Part shown: positions 1 to 6,188 of the stretch, one piece after another
Numbering within the stretch: position 1 is the stretch's first letter
Layout of the letters: every line of letters starts with the position of its first letter
NCBI GenBank assembly: GCA_964399235.1
Contig: CAYNQC010000017.1
Location: forward strand, 1 to 19,379
Source of the DNA: DASPPK01 sp964399235
Lineage (GTDB): Archaea; Thermoproteota; Bathyarchaeia; Bathyarchaeales; Bathycorpusculaceae
Direction of reading: 5' to 3'
DNA length: 19,379 nt
Made by a program: the position numbers and the translations under genes
The notes under the pieces: generated by a model
Databases searched by the model: none
The model's input: only the letters and a program-made list of their open reading frames with translations
Told to the model about the DNA's origin: nothing

Positions 1-1
1 T

Positions 2-55
2 GGAGAGCTTCGCAAAGGATTCGGGAGAACAAGCGGAAGGCAAATTCAATGGTGA
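2..55 (+). CDS. Possible 3' end of an upstream gene (partial)
   Basis: The second reading frame is open from the window edge for 17 codons and stops at TGA 53-55. It overlaps the ATG at 49 of the next gene in an ATGGTGA arrangement typical of translationally coupled genes. The visible tail reads GELRKGFGRTSGRQIQW and has no recognisable motif. The other two plus frames are also open across this edge, so which frame is coding cannot be settled from 50 bases. Confidence 0.25.
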   Translation, partial: GELRKGFGRTSGRQIQW

Positions 56-591
56 GCCAACAGGACCAGATCCTGCCACGATTACAGGAAAGCTCAGGCA
101 AAATAGTAGGACTCATATCCGACACACATGTGCCTGTGCGGGCAAGAGAGATACCCAAAGGTGTGTTCAAAGTTTTTGAAAACGCTGATTACATCATTCA
201 CGCAGGTGACCTCGTATCGCTCTCTGTCATCGACGAACTGGAACAGCTTGCACCGGTCCTGGTTGTTTACGGAAACATGGATGGGCCCGAAATCCGGGGA
301 AAACTGCCGAAAATGGACTCTCTGAAAATCTTCGAATGGAAAATAGGCGTCACGCATAATCCCGGGTCATTTTTTAGCGCCGCAAAGATGCGCGAAATGG
401 CCAGGATGAACGGCTTCAACGTACTAGTCTACGGACATACGCACAATTCGAACATAAAATGGGAAGGAGACGTATTGCTCATGAACCCTGGAAGTCCAAC
501 AAACCCGGCTCCTCGGTTCCTGGCTAAGCCCTCTGTTGGTTTGCTGAGAATAAGCAAAGAGAGAATAGTGCCTGAAATAATCCAAATCTAG
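49..591 (+). CDS. YfcE/MJ0936-type metallophosphoesterase (phosphodiesterase)
   Basis: This is a small cytoplasmic calcineurin-like phosphoesterase that should hydrolyse phosphodiester or phosphomonoester bonds with two divalent metals. All family metal motifs are present in order: SDTH (D25, H27), HAGD (D54), YGNMD (N76), a TH motif (H103) and YGHTH (H130, H132). The NPGSPTNP element follows near the end. At 180 aa it has the usual family length plus about 18 extra N-terminal residues. ATG 49 is preceded by GGAAGG at 35-40, a weak ribosome site, but the frame is open to the window edge, so a start further upstream is possible. The physiological substrate cannot be read from sequence. The gene ends in a CTAG shared with the convergent gene. 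Confidence 0.9.
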   Translation: MVSQQDQILPRLQESSGKIVGLISDTHVPVRAREIPKGVFKVFENADYIIHAGDLVSLSVIDELEQLAPVLVVYGNMDGPEIRGKLPKMDSLKIFEWKIGVTHNPGSFFSAAKMREMARMNGFNVLVYGHTHNSNIKWEGDVLLMNPGSPTNPAPRFLAKPSVGLLRISKERIVPEIIQI

Positions 592-1073
592 AAAAGCGCA
601 CGCGTGCTTTTTGAACGTCGTCTATGAAGCAACAAAACCGACGACGTGGTTACGGAGAGCGTCAACGCCAACATCATCTGCGCATATTCTGGCACGGCGC
701 CCGTCCAATTCTGCGAACTCCATCCATGAAGGTTGCAGTGCGCCTGAACAGTGGCCAAAGGCGTATCTGAAACCGGTCCAATGTCCAGTGTCACGTTAAA
801 CGTTGAAGTGCCAGGGTCTAACGTATGAGGGCCGGTCTGCGTGAAGTTCTGGAAAAGATTAGAACCGCCTGTCAAAGTCACAGTAAGAAGGTCGACGAAA
901 TGACCGGGCACTTCGCCGCTATGATAAACGGTAACATTCAACTTCGTGGTTACTCCGTCGTCCCAGACGATTACGTTTCGAACTTGGGCGGTGTCGGCAG
1001 ACACGCGTCCTGCGGAACTCAGGCAAACCAGCGTTAAGATAGCCACTAATGCGATGATTGCTCCTCTGCTCAA
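588..1073 (-). CDS. Secreted, membrane-anchored superoxide-reductase-like (desulfoferrodoxin-fold) protein
   Basis: The 161-aa product has an N-terminal hydrophobic signal segment (about residues 4-24), an extracellular domain with several N-x-S/T sites, and a C-terminal anchor: VPEY, a hydrophobic stretch (131-149), then HRRR. The domain resembles the iron site of superoxide reductase/neelaredoxin. H51 and H58 lie in a segment like the family HPNTTEHHI region, and the CNLHG motif (C113, H116) matches the family CNIHG. That gives three of four iron-binding histidines plus the axial cysteine. The first ligand loop (family EKHVP) is missing. Start is TTG 1073-1071, with GGTGA 4 nt upstream. It lies 57 nt behind a same-strand membrane protein gene, probably as an operon. 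A surface iron protein scavenging superoxide or carrying electrons is an inference. A plain immunoglobulin-like surface domain is the alternative. Confidence 0.6.
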   Translation of the reverse strand: MSRGAIIALVAILTLVCLSSAGRVSADTAQVRNVIVWDDGVTTKLNVTVYHSGEVPGHFVDLLTVTLTGGSNLFQNFTQTGPHTLDPGTSTFNVTLDIGPVSDTPLATVQAHCNLHGWSSQNWTGAVPEYAQMMLALTLSVTTSSVLLLHRRRSKSTRALF

Positions 1074-1102
1074 ATTTTCACCCGCCTATTGCTTGACCTT
1101 AA

Positions 1103-1112
1103 CTAAATATAT
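1103..1112 (-). promoter_or_regulatory. Possible TATA box ahead of the SOR-like gene
   Basis: On the minus strand the sequence reads ATATATTTAG about 34 nt before the TTG start at 1073. It lies in the 57-nt gap between the two minus-strand genes, so the second gene may also have its own promoter. Evidence is base composition and spacing only. Confidence 0.35.
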
Positions 1113-1130
1113 GTCTTCTATTTCTCGGTC

Positions 1131-1538
1131 TCACAAACCGTACAACACTGTGTAAAGCAATATTCCGAGAACCAACGCAATCGTCCACAGTGCAATCGTC
1201 GGCTTCATCAATCTTTTCGTTTTCATGCAGTTTTTCGTCGACGACTGCAAGTGCCATGACGCAACGATTATGACTCCCAGAATCAAGGCTAGGCCTCCGA
1301 TGATGCCGTGTGTCAGAGTGATTAGAGATATGTCGTGTAGCGGTTGAGTTCTGATTATCTCAAAACTAAGCAGTGAAGGTCCCATCACGAGCAGAAACGA
1401 AACGACGTTGAGGATTACTCCGACTAACATCAAGGCGCCATGAATGAAATACTTGTGCCTCGTCTTGAGAACGAAGGCAATCAAGATAAGCATCAGAATT
1501 CCAATTTGAAGTCCAAGGTTTACTTGTCCTATTTGCAC
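1131..1538 (-). CDS. Four-helix membrane protein, DUF420-like
   Basis: The 135-aa product is almost entirely hydrophobic, with four predicted membrane helices at about 8-24, 33-52, 72-95 and 114-133. Histidines sit at helix ends (H28, H33, H68, H77, H96), including an IHGALM and a THGIIGG motif, a layout like DUF420 and small cytochrome-b-like proteins that could bind haem or metal. Start is GTG 1538-1536 with a weak GGGGA upstream. It is followed 57 nt later on the same strand by the secreted SOR-like gene, so it may be that protein's membrane partner. DUF420 membership is by general pattern, not a detailed match. No catalytic motif is visible. Confidence 0.6.
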   Translation of the reverse strand: MQIGQVNLGLQIGILMLILIAFVLKTRHKYFIHGALMLVGVILNVVSFLLVMGPSLLSFEIIRTQPLHDISLITLTHGIIGGLALILGVIIVASWHLQSSTKNCMKTKRLMKPTIALWTIALVLGILLYTVLYGL

Positions 1539-1568
1539 GTTTTTCCCCGAATGTCTTTTGTTGCTTTG

Positions 1569-1577
1569 AGCTTTAAG
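1569..1577 (-). promoter_or_regulatory. Likely TATA box for the membrane/SOR-like pair
   Basis: The minus strand carries CTTAAAG centred near 1573, about 35 nt before the GTG start at 1538. This fits an archaeal TATA element with a short leader. The plus-strand promoter of the divergent zinc-protein gene lies about 60 nt further on. Confidence 0.45.
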
Positions 1578-1630
1578 ACTTTCACTTTAACCTGCCTCTC
1601 CCTCCTTCGTCAATGTTGTTTCTAAGTGAG

Positions 1631-1640
1631 CCTTAAAAGC
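1631..1640 (+). promoter_or_regulatory. Likely TATA box for the small-protein cluster
   Basis: CCTTAAAAGC is centred about 53 nt before the ATG at 1689. Transcription starting about 25 nt downstream would place the GGAGG ribosome site at 1675-1679 near the 5' end of the message. Confidence 0.5.
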
Positions 1641-1674
1641 GCAGAAAACGATGCATTGGATTGCCTTCAACAGA

Positions 1675-1679
1675 GGAGG
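1675..1679 (+). promoter_or_regulatory. Ribosome binding site deciding the start at 1689
   Basis: GGAGG stands 9 nt before ATG 1689. The same frame is open upstream to ATG 1626, but that ATG lies ahead of the TATA-like element at 1631-1640, so 1689 is preferred. Confidence 0.7.
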
Positions 1680-1688
1680 CTCACGATT

Positions 1689-1826
1689 ATGGAACGATGT
1701 AAGAACCCTTGGAACGGGAAATGCGAAAACAACGATATTGAACTGTACATCATTTTCAGAGGAGAAAGAAAACCAATCTGCAAGCAGTGCTGGAGCAAAT
1801 TGGCAGAAAAGGATCAGGAGTGGTGA
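1689..1826 (+). CDS. Small zinc-ribbon-like protein (45 aa)
   Basis: The product has four cysteines, C4 and C12 then a CxxC at C31/C34, which would bind one zinc ion. It also has conserved-looking aromatic and acidic blocks (NPWNGKC, DIELYI, AEKDQEW). I recognise it as the kind of small conserved hypothetical found in archaeal genomes, but its function is unknown to me. The start is fixed by the GGAGG site at 1675-1679. The next gene begins 4 nt after its stop, so the two are almost certainly co-translated. A zinc knuckle acting in nucleic-acid or ribosome contact is a guess only. Confidence 0.75.
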   Translation: MERCKNPWNGKCENNDIELYIIFRGERKPICKQCWSKLAEKDQEW

Positions 1827-1830
1827 CGAA

Positions 1831-2070
1831 ATGGAAGGTTTCGGCGTAAATACCGCACGATCTTTCCTCGGAAGAAACGTAAACCTGCACTTGAAAGATG
1901 GTTCGGTAATAGTGAACGTTCGGCTCTCAGAAATTATGAAGGACGAATTGAGAAGAGAAAACATCGTAACATGCATCGCTTTCCGTAAGAGGAACACGCT
2001 GCGAGTTCCATTGAAAAGCATCGCGTGGGCAGAGTTGTTGAACCTGAACTTCATATTGACAAGCGGATAA
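1831..2070 (+). CDS. Small conserved protein with an LSm/SH3-barrel-like pattern (79 aa)
   Basis: The product has a central segment (LGRNVNLHLKDGSVIVNV) that resembles the Sm1 motif of LSm/Hfq-like barrels: alternating hydrophobic residues with LKDG at the turn. A later RVPLKSIAWAEL strand could play the Sm2 role. The match is a pattern only; the classic Sm2 RG residues are absent, so another SH3-like fold is possible. ATG 1831 lies 4 nt after the previous stop, with GGTGA at 1822-1826 as ribosome site. This is better supported than the longer open frame from 1651, which would overlap the zinc-protein gene. Confidence 0.65.
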   Translation: MEGFGVNTARSFLGRNVNLHLKDGSVIVNVRLSEIMKDELRRENIVTCIAFRKRNTLRVPLKSIAWAELLNLNFILTSG

Positions 2071-2121
2071 ACTGGTGACAAACGAAACACAGATTAGAAA
2101 AGCGCAGATCATTGTTGACAC

Positions 2122-2511
2122 ATGCGTTGCTCACATTGTGGAGTCTGCTGCCAAGAAACGGAAATGCTGCTTTGCGAAGATGACATAAAACGGCTGGAGA
2201 AAGCCGGATATGCCAAGGAGAAATTCGCGCGGTTTGACAAGCAAGGCTACGCAAAGCTGCGAAACACCCGCGGCCGCTGCTTTTTCTACAATGCCGAATC
2301 ACATCGTTGCAACGCTTACGAGCTGAGACCTCTCGGCTGCTGCATTTACCCTGTCATCTACAGCGAAGAAGACGCAATTGTCGTAGACGATCTCTGCCCG
2401 GAGAGGCACACAGTCTCAGACAAGGAAATGGTGGAGAAGGGCAAGAAAGTCATGCGACTGTTGGCAAGGATAGACCTCGAAGCCAAAAGCCGAAGCAGCC
2501 GCCGAAATTAA
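2122..2511 (+). CDS. YkgJ-type CxxCxxCC cysteine-cluster protein
   Basis: The product opens with C3-x2-C6-x2-C9-C10 and has C18, then a second cysteine group (GRC, HRC, GCC) ending in an RPLGCCIYP element. This is the signature of the YkgJ/UPF0153 family, thought to bind zinc or an Fe-S cluster, with no firmly known reaction. In-frame stops at 2095-2097 and 2116-2118 force the start to ATG 2122. No good ribosome site precedes it, so expression may depend on coupling to the gene ending at 2070. The C-terminal tail (about 100-129) is a basic helix. At 129 aa it matches the small members of the family. Confidence 0.85.
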   Translation: MRCSHCGVCCQETEMLLCEDDIKRLEKAGYAKEKFARFDKQGYAKLRNTRGRCFFYNAESHRCNAYELRPLGCCIYPVIYSEEDAIVVDDLCPERHTVSDKEMVEKGKKVMRLLARIDLEAKSRSSRRN

Positions 2512-2546
2512 GCCCATATTCCTTTTACATAAACCAAGCAAACAAT

Positions 2547-2556
2547 CTTAAATAAA
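2547..2556 (+). promoter_or_regulatory. Likely TATA box for purA
   Basis: CTTAAATAAA is centred about 36 nt before the CTG at 2588. A start site about 25 nt downstream would put the GGTGAT ribosome site at the very 5' end of the transcript, which supports the CTG start. Confidence 0.55.
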
Positions 2557-2576
2557 CTGCAGCAGATTCTCTGAAT

Positions 2577-2582
2577 GGTGAT
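2577..2582 (+). promoter_or_regulatory. Ribosome binding site placing the purA start at CTG 2588
   Basis: GGTGAT matches the archaeal anti-Shine-Dalgarno core and is followed by AAAAA and CTG. The 5-nt spacing is the same as that seen for the HtrA gene. Confidence 0.65.
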
Positions 2583-2587
2583 AAAAA

Positions 2588-3592
2588 CTGCCTTGCACAG
2601 TCATAGCCGGCGGTTTCTGGGGAGACGAGGGCAAAGGAAAAATAATCTCCTATCTGGCTTTGCATGATAAGGCAGATTTCTGCGTGAGAACCGGTTCAGT
2701 CAACGCAGCTCACACGATCTGGTATCAAGGCAAACGTTATGCACTGCACATGGTACCCGGAGGCTTTGTCAACGAAAACTGTCGTCTACTGGTGGCGCCA
2801 GGAGCAAATGTCCACGTTGGACAGTTCCTGAAAGAAGTTGAAGAGACCAACGTCAAGACCCGTATTGGCGTAGACAATCAAGCTTCAATAATCGAAGAGA
2901 AACATGCGCTTCGAGACAAGACAAGTGCCCATCTCAAAGGCTTAGGCACAACGGGCTGGGGAGTCGGACCGGCAATCGAAGAAAGAGTGTGCAGAACCGC
3001 CAAACTCGCAAGAGACATTCCCGAGCTGAAGCCCTACTTGACTGACGTAGCCCAAGAAGTCAACGATGCGATAGACGCGGATAAACAAGTCTTGCTCGAG
3101 GGGACCCAAGGAATCTTGCTTTCCTGCTTCCATGGAACCTATCCATACGTTACAGGACGAGACACAAGCGCTTCGGCAATATGCTCAGAAGCAGGCGTCG
3201 GACCTACCAAGGTCAATGACGTGCTATTGGTTCTGAAGTCCTTCATCACACGCGTAGGCACAGGACCATTGCCCGGAGAGATAACCAAAGAAGAAGCTGT
3301 CAAACGCGGATGGTTTGAGACAGCGGCTGGAACAGGCAGAGACAGGCGTGCAGCGCCTTTCAATTTCGAACTTGCCAGAAGGTCTGCTATGATCAACGGC
3401 GCCACACAGATCGCGTTAACAAAGCTTGACGCGGTCTATCCTTCCTGCAAAGGTGCAAGAACCGAAGAAAAAATGCCGAAAGAAGCAAGACAGTTTCTAG
3501 AAGAAGTCGAAGCGGAAACAAAAACCCGCGTCACCTTAGTGGGAACAGGCCCTGACGCAATGGACCTCATTGACAGAAGAAGCCAACACTGA
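2588..3592 (+). CDS. purA: Adenylosuccinate synthetase, CTG start
   Basis: PurA joins IMP and aspartate using GTP to make adenylosuccinate, the first committed step from IMP to AMP. The N-terminal GTP loop reads GGFWGDEGKGK with the catalytic D13, followed by the catalytic-site H42 in NAAHTI. Further family blocks are IIEEKH, GTTGWGVGPA, LTDVAQE, LEGTQG, GTYPYVT, RVGTGPLPGE, TGRDRR and a C-terminal TGPDAMDLIDRR. The 334-aa length fits the short archaeal form. No ATG, GTG or TTG lies between the in-frame TAA 2582-2584 and the P-loop; the next TTG (2660) would delete the GTP site. CTG 2588 is therefore the only sensible start. A one-base error in the A run 2583-2587 would instead allow ATG 2575. 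The usual NAGHT is NAAHT here. Confidence 0.93.
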   Translation: MPCTVIAGGFWGDEGKGKIISYLALHDKADFCVRTGSVNAAHTIWYQGKRYALHMVPGGFVNENCRLLVAPGANVHVGQFLKEVEETNVKTRIGVDNQASIIEEKHALRDKTSAHLKGLGTTGWGVGPAIEERVCRTAKLARDIPELKPYLTDVAQEVNDAIDADKQVLLEGTQGILLSCFHGTYPYVTGRDTSASAICSEAGVGPTKVNDVLLVLKSFITRVGTGPLPGEITKEEAVKRGWFETAAGTGRDRRAAPFNFELARRSAMINGATQIALTKLDAVYPSCKGARTEEKMPKEARQFLEEVEAETKTRVTLVGTGPDAMDLIDRRSQH

Positions 3593-3689
3593 GGCGGACC
3601 AGAAGGAGCCCTCGCTGTTTTCTTAGATCGAGATCAAAAAAAGTTAAGAACGACTCTCAAGCATGCACTGTTACTTCAGAGGCCTGCCA

Positions 3690-4981
3690 ATGCTGAACAG
3701 AGACTTGAAACTCATCTTCGTCTGCAACCTAGTAGGCTCTTTCGGAGATGGACTTTTCGCATATCTCCTGCCTGTCTACATGGGCAACACTCTTGGCGCA
3801 AACTCTGTTCAGATAGGCATACTGTATGCTGTTACAAGTCTGCTAGCTGCCACAACGCTTCTAGTGTCTGGAACCCTTTCCGATCGGTATGACAGGAAGA
3901 AAATAATGATCGCCGGCTGGATCGCATGGTTGCCTGCGCCGCTTATTTTTTCGTTTGCCCGAAACTGGGTTGAAATGATTCCCGGCATGATCATGTGGGG
4001 CTTCTGGCTGGGAGGTCCCTCCGGCACAGCGTATATCGTTACTGCAGCCGACAAGAACAAGTTGACGTCGACTTTCACCACGATGTCCGTAGCGTGGTCA
4101 ATCGGATACATCCTTTCTCCGGCAACAGGGGGTCTCCTAGCCGGAAGCATCGGTATGAAACCGGTTTTTTACGCGTCGTTTGTCCTCTACGCTTTAGCTT
4201 GTTTCTCACTTTTCTTCATCAAGAGCCAGCGGGCAAACTGTGTTCAGGCGGAGCCGAATGCAGATTATTCATTCAAGAAGCTCGTGAGGAATCGAAAGTT
4301 GCTGAGCTATTCTCTTTTCTTTGCAATGTTGATGTTTGTGCTGATGATGTTTAGGTCCTTCATTCCTAAATTCGTCGCTGACGTGTACAAGTCCACCGAT
4401 TTTCAGATAGGCTTTCTGGGATCAGTCTCTTATGCAAGCTCAGCAGTATTTGGCGTTCTTCTGGGCAGGCTTGGCGACAAGTCNNNNNNNNNNNNNNNNN
4501 NNNNNNNNNNNNNNNNNNNNNNNNNNNNNNNNNNNNNNNNNNNNNNNNNNNNNNNNNNNNNNNNNNNNNNNNNNNNNNNNNNNCTTATGCAAGCTCAGCA
4601 GTATTTGGCGTTCTTCTGGGCAGGCTTGGCGACAAGTCAAGCAAGTCCTATCCGCTTGCTTTGACCGCTGTGTTGAACAGCCTATCGATGTTTCTTCTGG
4701 TTCTCTCAGGCAATTTCAGTGTTCTTGTAGTCTCGTTCGCGCTCATCGGCGCCTCCTATATGACGTGGTCATTGATGAACTCGATAGTTGGTCCTTTGGC
4801 GCCGGAGGCATGTAGAGCCCGTTGGGTCGCTGTGCCCCAAGTGATCAGCATGTTTGCTTCGTTTGTTGCTCCATATATCGGAGGTTTTCTCTATGCCTTT
4901 TCACCTCAATATCCATTCATGGTTGCAGTGATACTGATGCCAGTGTTGGCTGTGTTGGCTCTCAGACTCTTCAAAAAGTGA
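3690..4981 (+). CDS. Major facilitator superfamily transporter, interrupted by an assembly gap
   Basis: This is a 12-helix secondary transporter of unknown substrate. The first half has the MFS loop motif SGTLSDRYDRKK between helices 2 and 3. The second half has the matching GRLGDK between helices 8 and 9. The frame is lost in the raw sequence because 100 N plus a duplicated 55-bp flank add 155 nt. Removing one flank and the N run rejoins the frame as GRLGDKSSKSYPL, giving about 378 aa from ATG 3690. ATG 3690 (MLNRDLKLIF) is preferred to 3663 because helix 1 begins right after it. The gene should be read as intact, not as a pseudogene. It follows purA by about 100 nt and need not be related to it. 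Confidence 0.85.
4429..4483 (+). repeat. 55-bp duplicated contig end, copy 1
   Basis: This segment is identical to 4584-4638 and ends exactly where the N run begins. Both copies encode the same MFS residues (YASSAVFGVLLGRLGDK). It is an assembly overlap and not a biological repeat. Confidence 0.93.
4484..4583. other. Scaffold gap of exactly 100 N
   Basis: The run length of 100 is the conventional placeholder for a gap of unknown size. Because identical sequence abuts both sides, the true gap is probably minus 55 bases, meaning the contigs overlap. Confidence 0.97.
4584..4638 (+). repeat. 55-bp duplicated contig end, copy 2
   Basis: This copy begins at the first base after the N run and matches 4429-4483 base for base. 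It continues into unique sequence at 4639 that completes the MFS protein. Confidence 0.93.
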
Positions 4982-5015
4982 CCTGCCGCGATTTTTGCAC
5001 AACTCTTAAGAACCC

Positions 5016-5022
5016 TTTTTTT
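5016..5022 (+). terminator. Possible T-run terminator of the MFS gene
   Basis: A run of seven T lies about 35 nt after the MFS stop, in the 67-nt gap before the HtrA gene. Archaeal termination often needs only a T-rich stretch. No hairpin is visible. Confidence 0.35.
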
Positions 5023-5038
5023 GACTCTTCTTAGCAAA

Positions 5039-5043
5039 GGTGA
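5039..5043 (+). promoter_or_regulatory. Ribosome binding site deciding the HtrA start
   Basis: GGTGA is 5 nt before GTG 5049. It overlaps the other in-frame GTG at 5040, so 5049 is the better start. Confidence 0.6.
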
Positions 5044-5048
5044 AAATT

Positions 5049-6188
5049 GTGAATAGAAGTCAGGAAGGTTCTTCTGCAGCAATCATAGTCTTGGTACTTG
5101 TTATCGGCCTCATAGTCGGTGGCCTTGCAGCCTCATACGCTTTCATGCGGAAGATCAACAGTCTGGAGGGTGAAATCTCTAACCTTGCAAGCCAGATCTC
5201 GCATATTTCGGGAAACCAGACCATCTACAATCAGACTATCACCATATTTCAGAACGAAACGGCATTGGCCGAAATGTACATGAAACTGAAAGGGTCCGTT
5301 GTCCTGATCCAAGGAGAAACAAGCAGCGGAACTGTTCAGGGCTCAGGCTTTGTGTACAACCTAACCGGCTCAATGGTGATCGTGACAAACAATCACGTAG
5401 TCAGTGGAACGACAAGCCTCAGCGTGACCTTCTCTAACGGCAACGGATACGCTGCGCACGTAAACGGCACAGATCCATATGCAGACTTGGCCGTAGTCTC
5501 AGTCGCTGCCGCGCCGCCTGAAGAATTCAAACCTCTGTTAATCGCGAGCTCGTCAACATTGAAGGTCGGTGACCCAGTAATGGCCATAGGAGCTCCATAC
5601 GGGTTAGTTGGTTCAATGACCACCGGCGTCGTAAGTGCTCTTGGAAGAACGATCACCGAGGAGGAATATACTGGCGGTTTCACAATAGCTAACATCATAC
5701 AAACAAGCGCCCCGATAAACCCTGGCAACTCTGGAGGTCCACTGCTGAATTATGAGGGCAAAGTGGTCGGAATAACCGCGGCAATAATCGAAGCCTCTCA
5801 AGGAGTCGGCTTTGCCATTCCCTCAAACACCATATTGAGAGAAATCGGCGCTCTGGCAGCGACTGGCACATATGCAGGACACAGCTACCTAGGTGTAACC
5901 GGAGTGGACATGGATTACTTCAGAGCCGTCGACATGCATACTAACGTGACCTACGGCTGGTTGATCGCGTCAACAGTGGCAGGAGGTCCAGCAGATAACG
6001 CTCACGTCCAGGCTAATGACATCCTGATTGGCATAAACGGGCAACGCATACAGGATGGAGACACAATGTCGAGTTACCTGGAAGAATGCACTGCGCCCGG
6101 AGAAACGATTACTTTGAATCTTGTCAGAAACAATCAGCCACTGGATCTGCAACTCACTCTAGGAGCTAGACCGCCGCCGCGAGCCTAG
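5049..6188 (+). CDS. Membrane-anchored HtrA/DegP-type serine protease with PDZ domain
   Basis: This is a trypsin-fold protease for quality control of extracytoplasmic proteins. From GTG 5049 it has 379 aa. A single N-terminal helix (about 10-32) is followed by a short coiled-coil/linker (33-75) rich in N-x-T sites. The protease domain (about 80-280) has the catalytic triad H116 (NNHVV), D146 (DPYADLAVV) and S228 in GNSGGP. The C-terminal PDZ domain (about 285-375) includes GWLIASTVAGGPADNA and DILIGING. The membrane helix with an outside catalytic domain means it acts at the outer face of the cell membrane. The length is standard for one-PDZ members. Its last 23 nt overlap the convergent gene. 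Confidence 0.93.
   Translation: MNRSQEGSSAAIIVLVLVIGLIVGGLAASYAFMRKINSLEGEISNLASQISHISGNQTIYNQTITIFQNETALAEMYMKLKGSVVLIQGETSSGTVQGSGFVYNLTGSMVIVTNNHVVSGTTSLSVTFSNGNGYAAHVNGTDPYADLAVVSVAAAPPEEFKPLLIASSSTLKVGDPVMAIGAPYGLVGSMTTGVVSALGRTITEEEYTGGFTIANIIQTSAPINPGNSGGPLLNYEGKVVGITAAIIEASQGVGFAIPSNTILREIGALAATGTYAGHSYLGVTGVDMDYFRAVDMHTNVTYGWLIASTVAGGPADNAHVQANDILIGINGQRIQDGDTMSSYLEECTAPGETITLNLVRNNQPLDLQLTLGARPPPRA

Noticed and set aside
1651..1830. N-terminal extension of the LSm-like gene from ATG 1651
   Set aside because: It would overlap the whole zinc-protein gene in another frame, and the added residues are low-complexity and motif-free. ATG 1831 has its own GGTGA site.
1587..2090. 167-aa open frame on the minus strand
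   Set aside because: It lies opposite the zinc-protein and LSm-like genes, which have ribosome sites and recognisable patterns. The minus product has no motif.
4429..4638. Direct repeat as a mobile-element target duplication
   Set aside because: The copies abut an exact 100-N run and encode the same protein segment that must occur once in the transporter, so it is a scaffold artefact.
4432..4815. 127-aa plus-strand frame running through the N gap
   Set aside because: It is an artefact of translating N and of the out-of-frame second copy of the duplicated flank; the real MFS frame is different.
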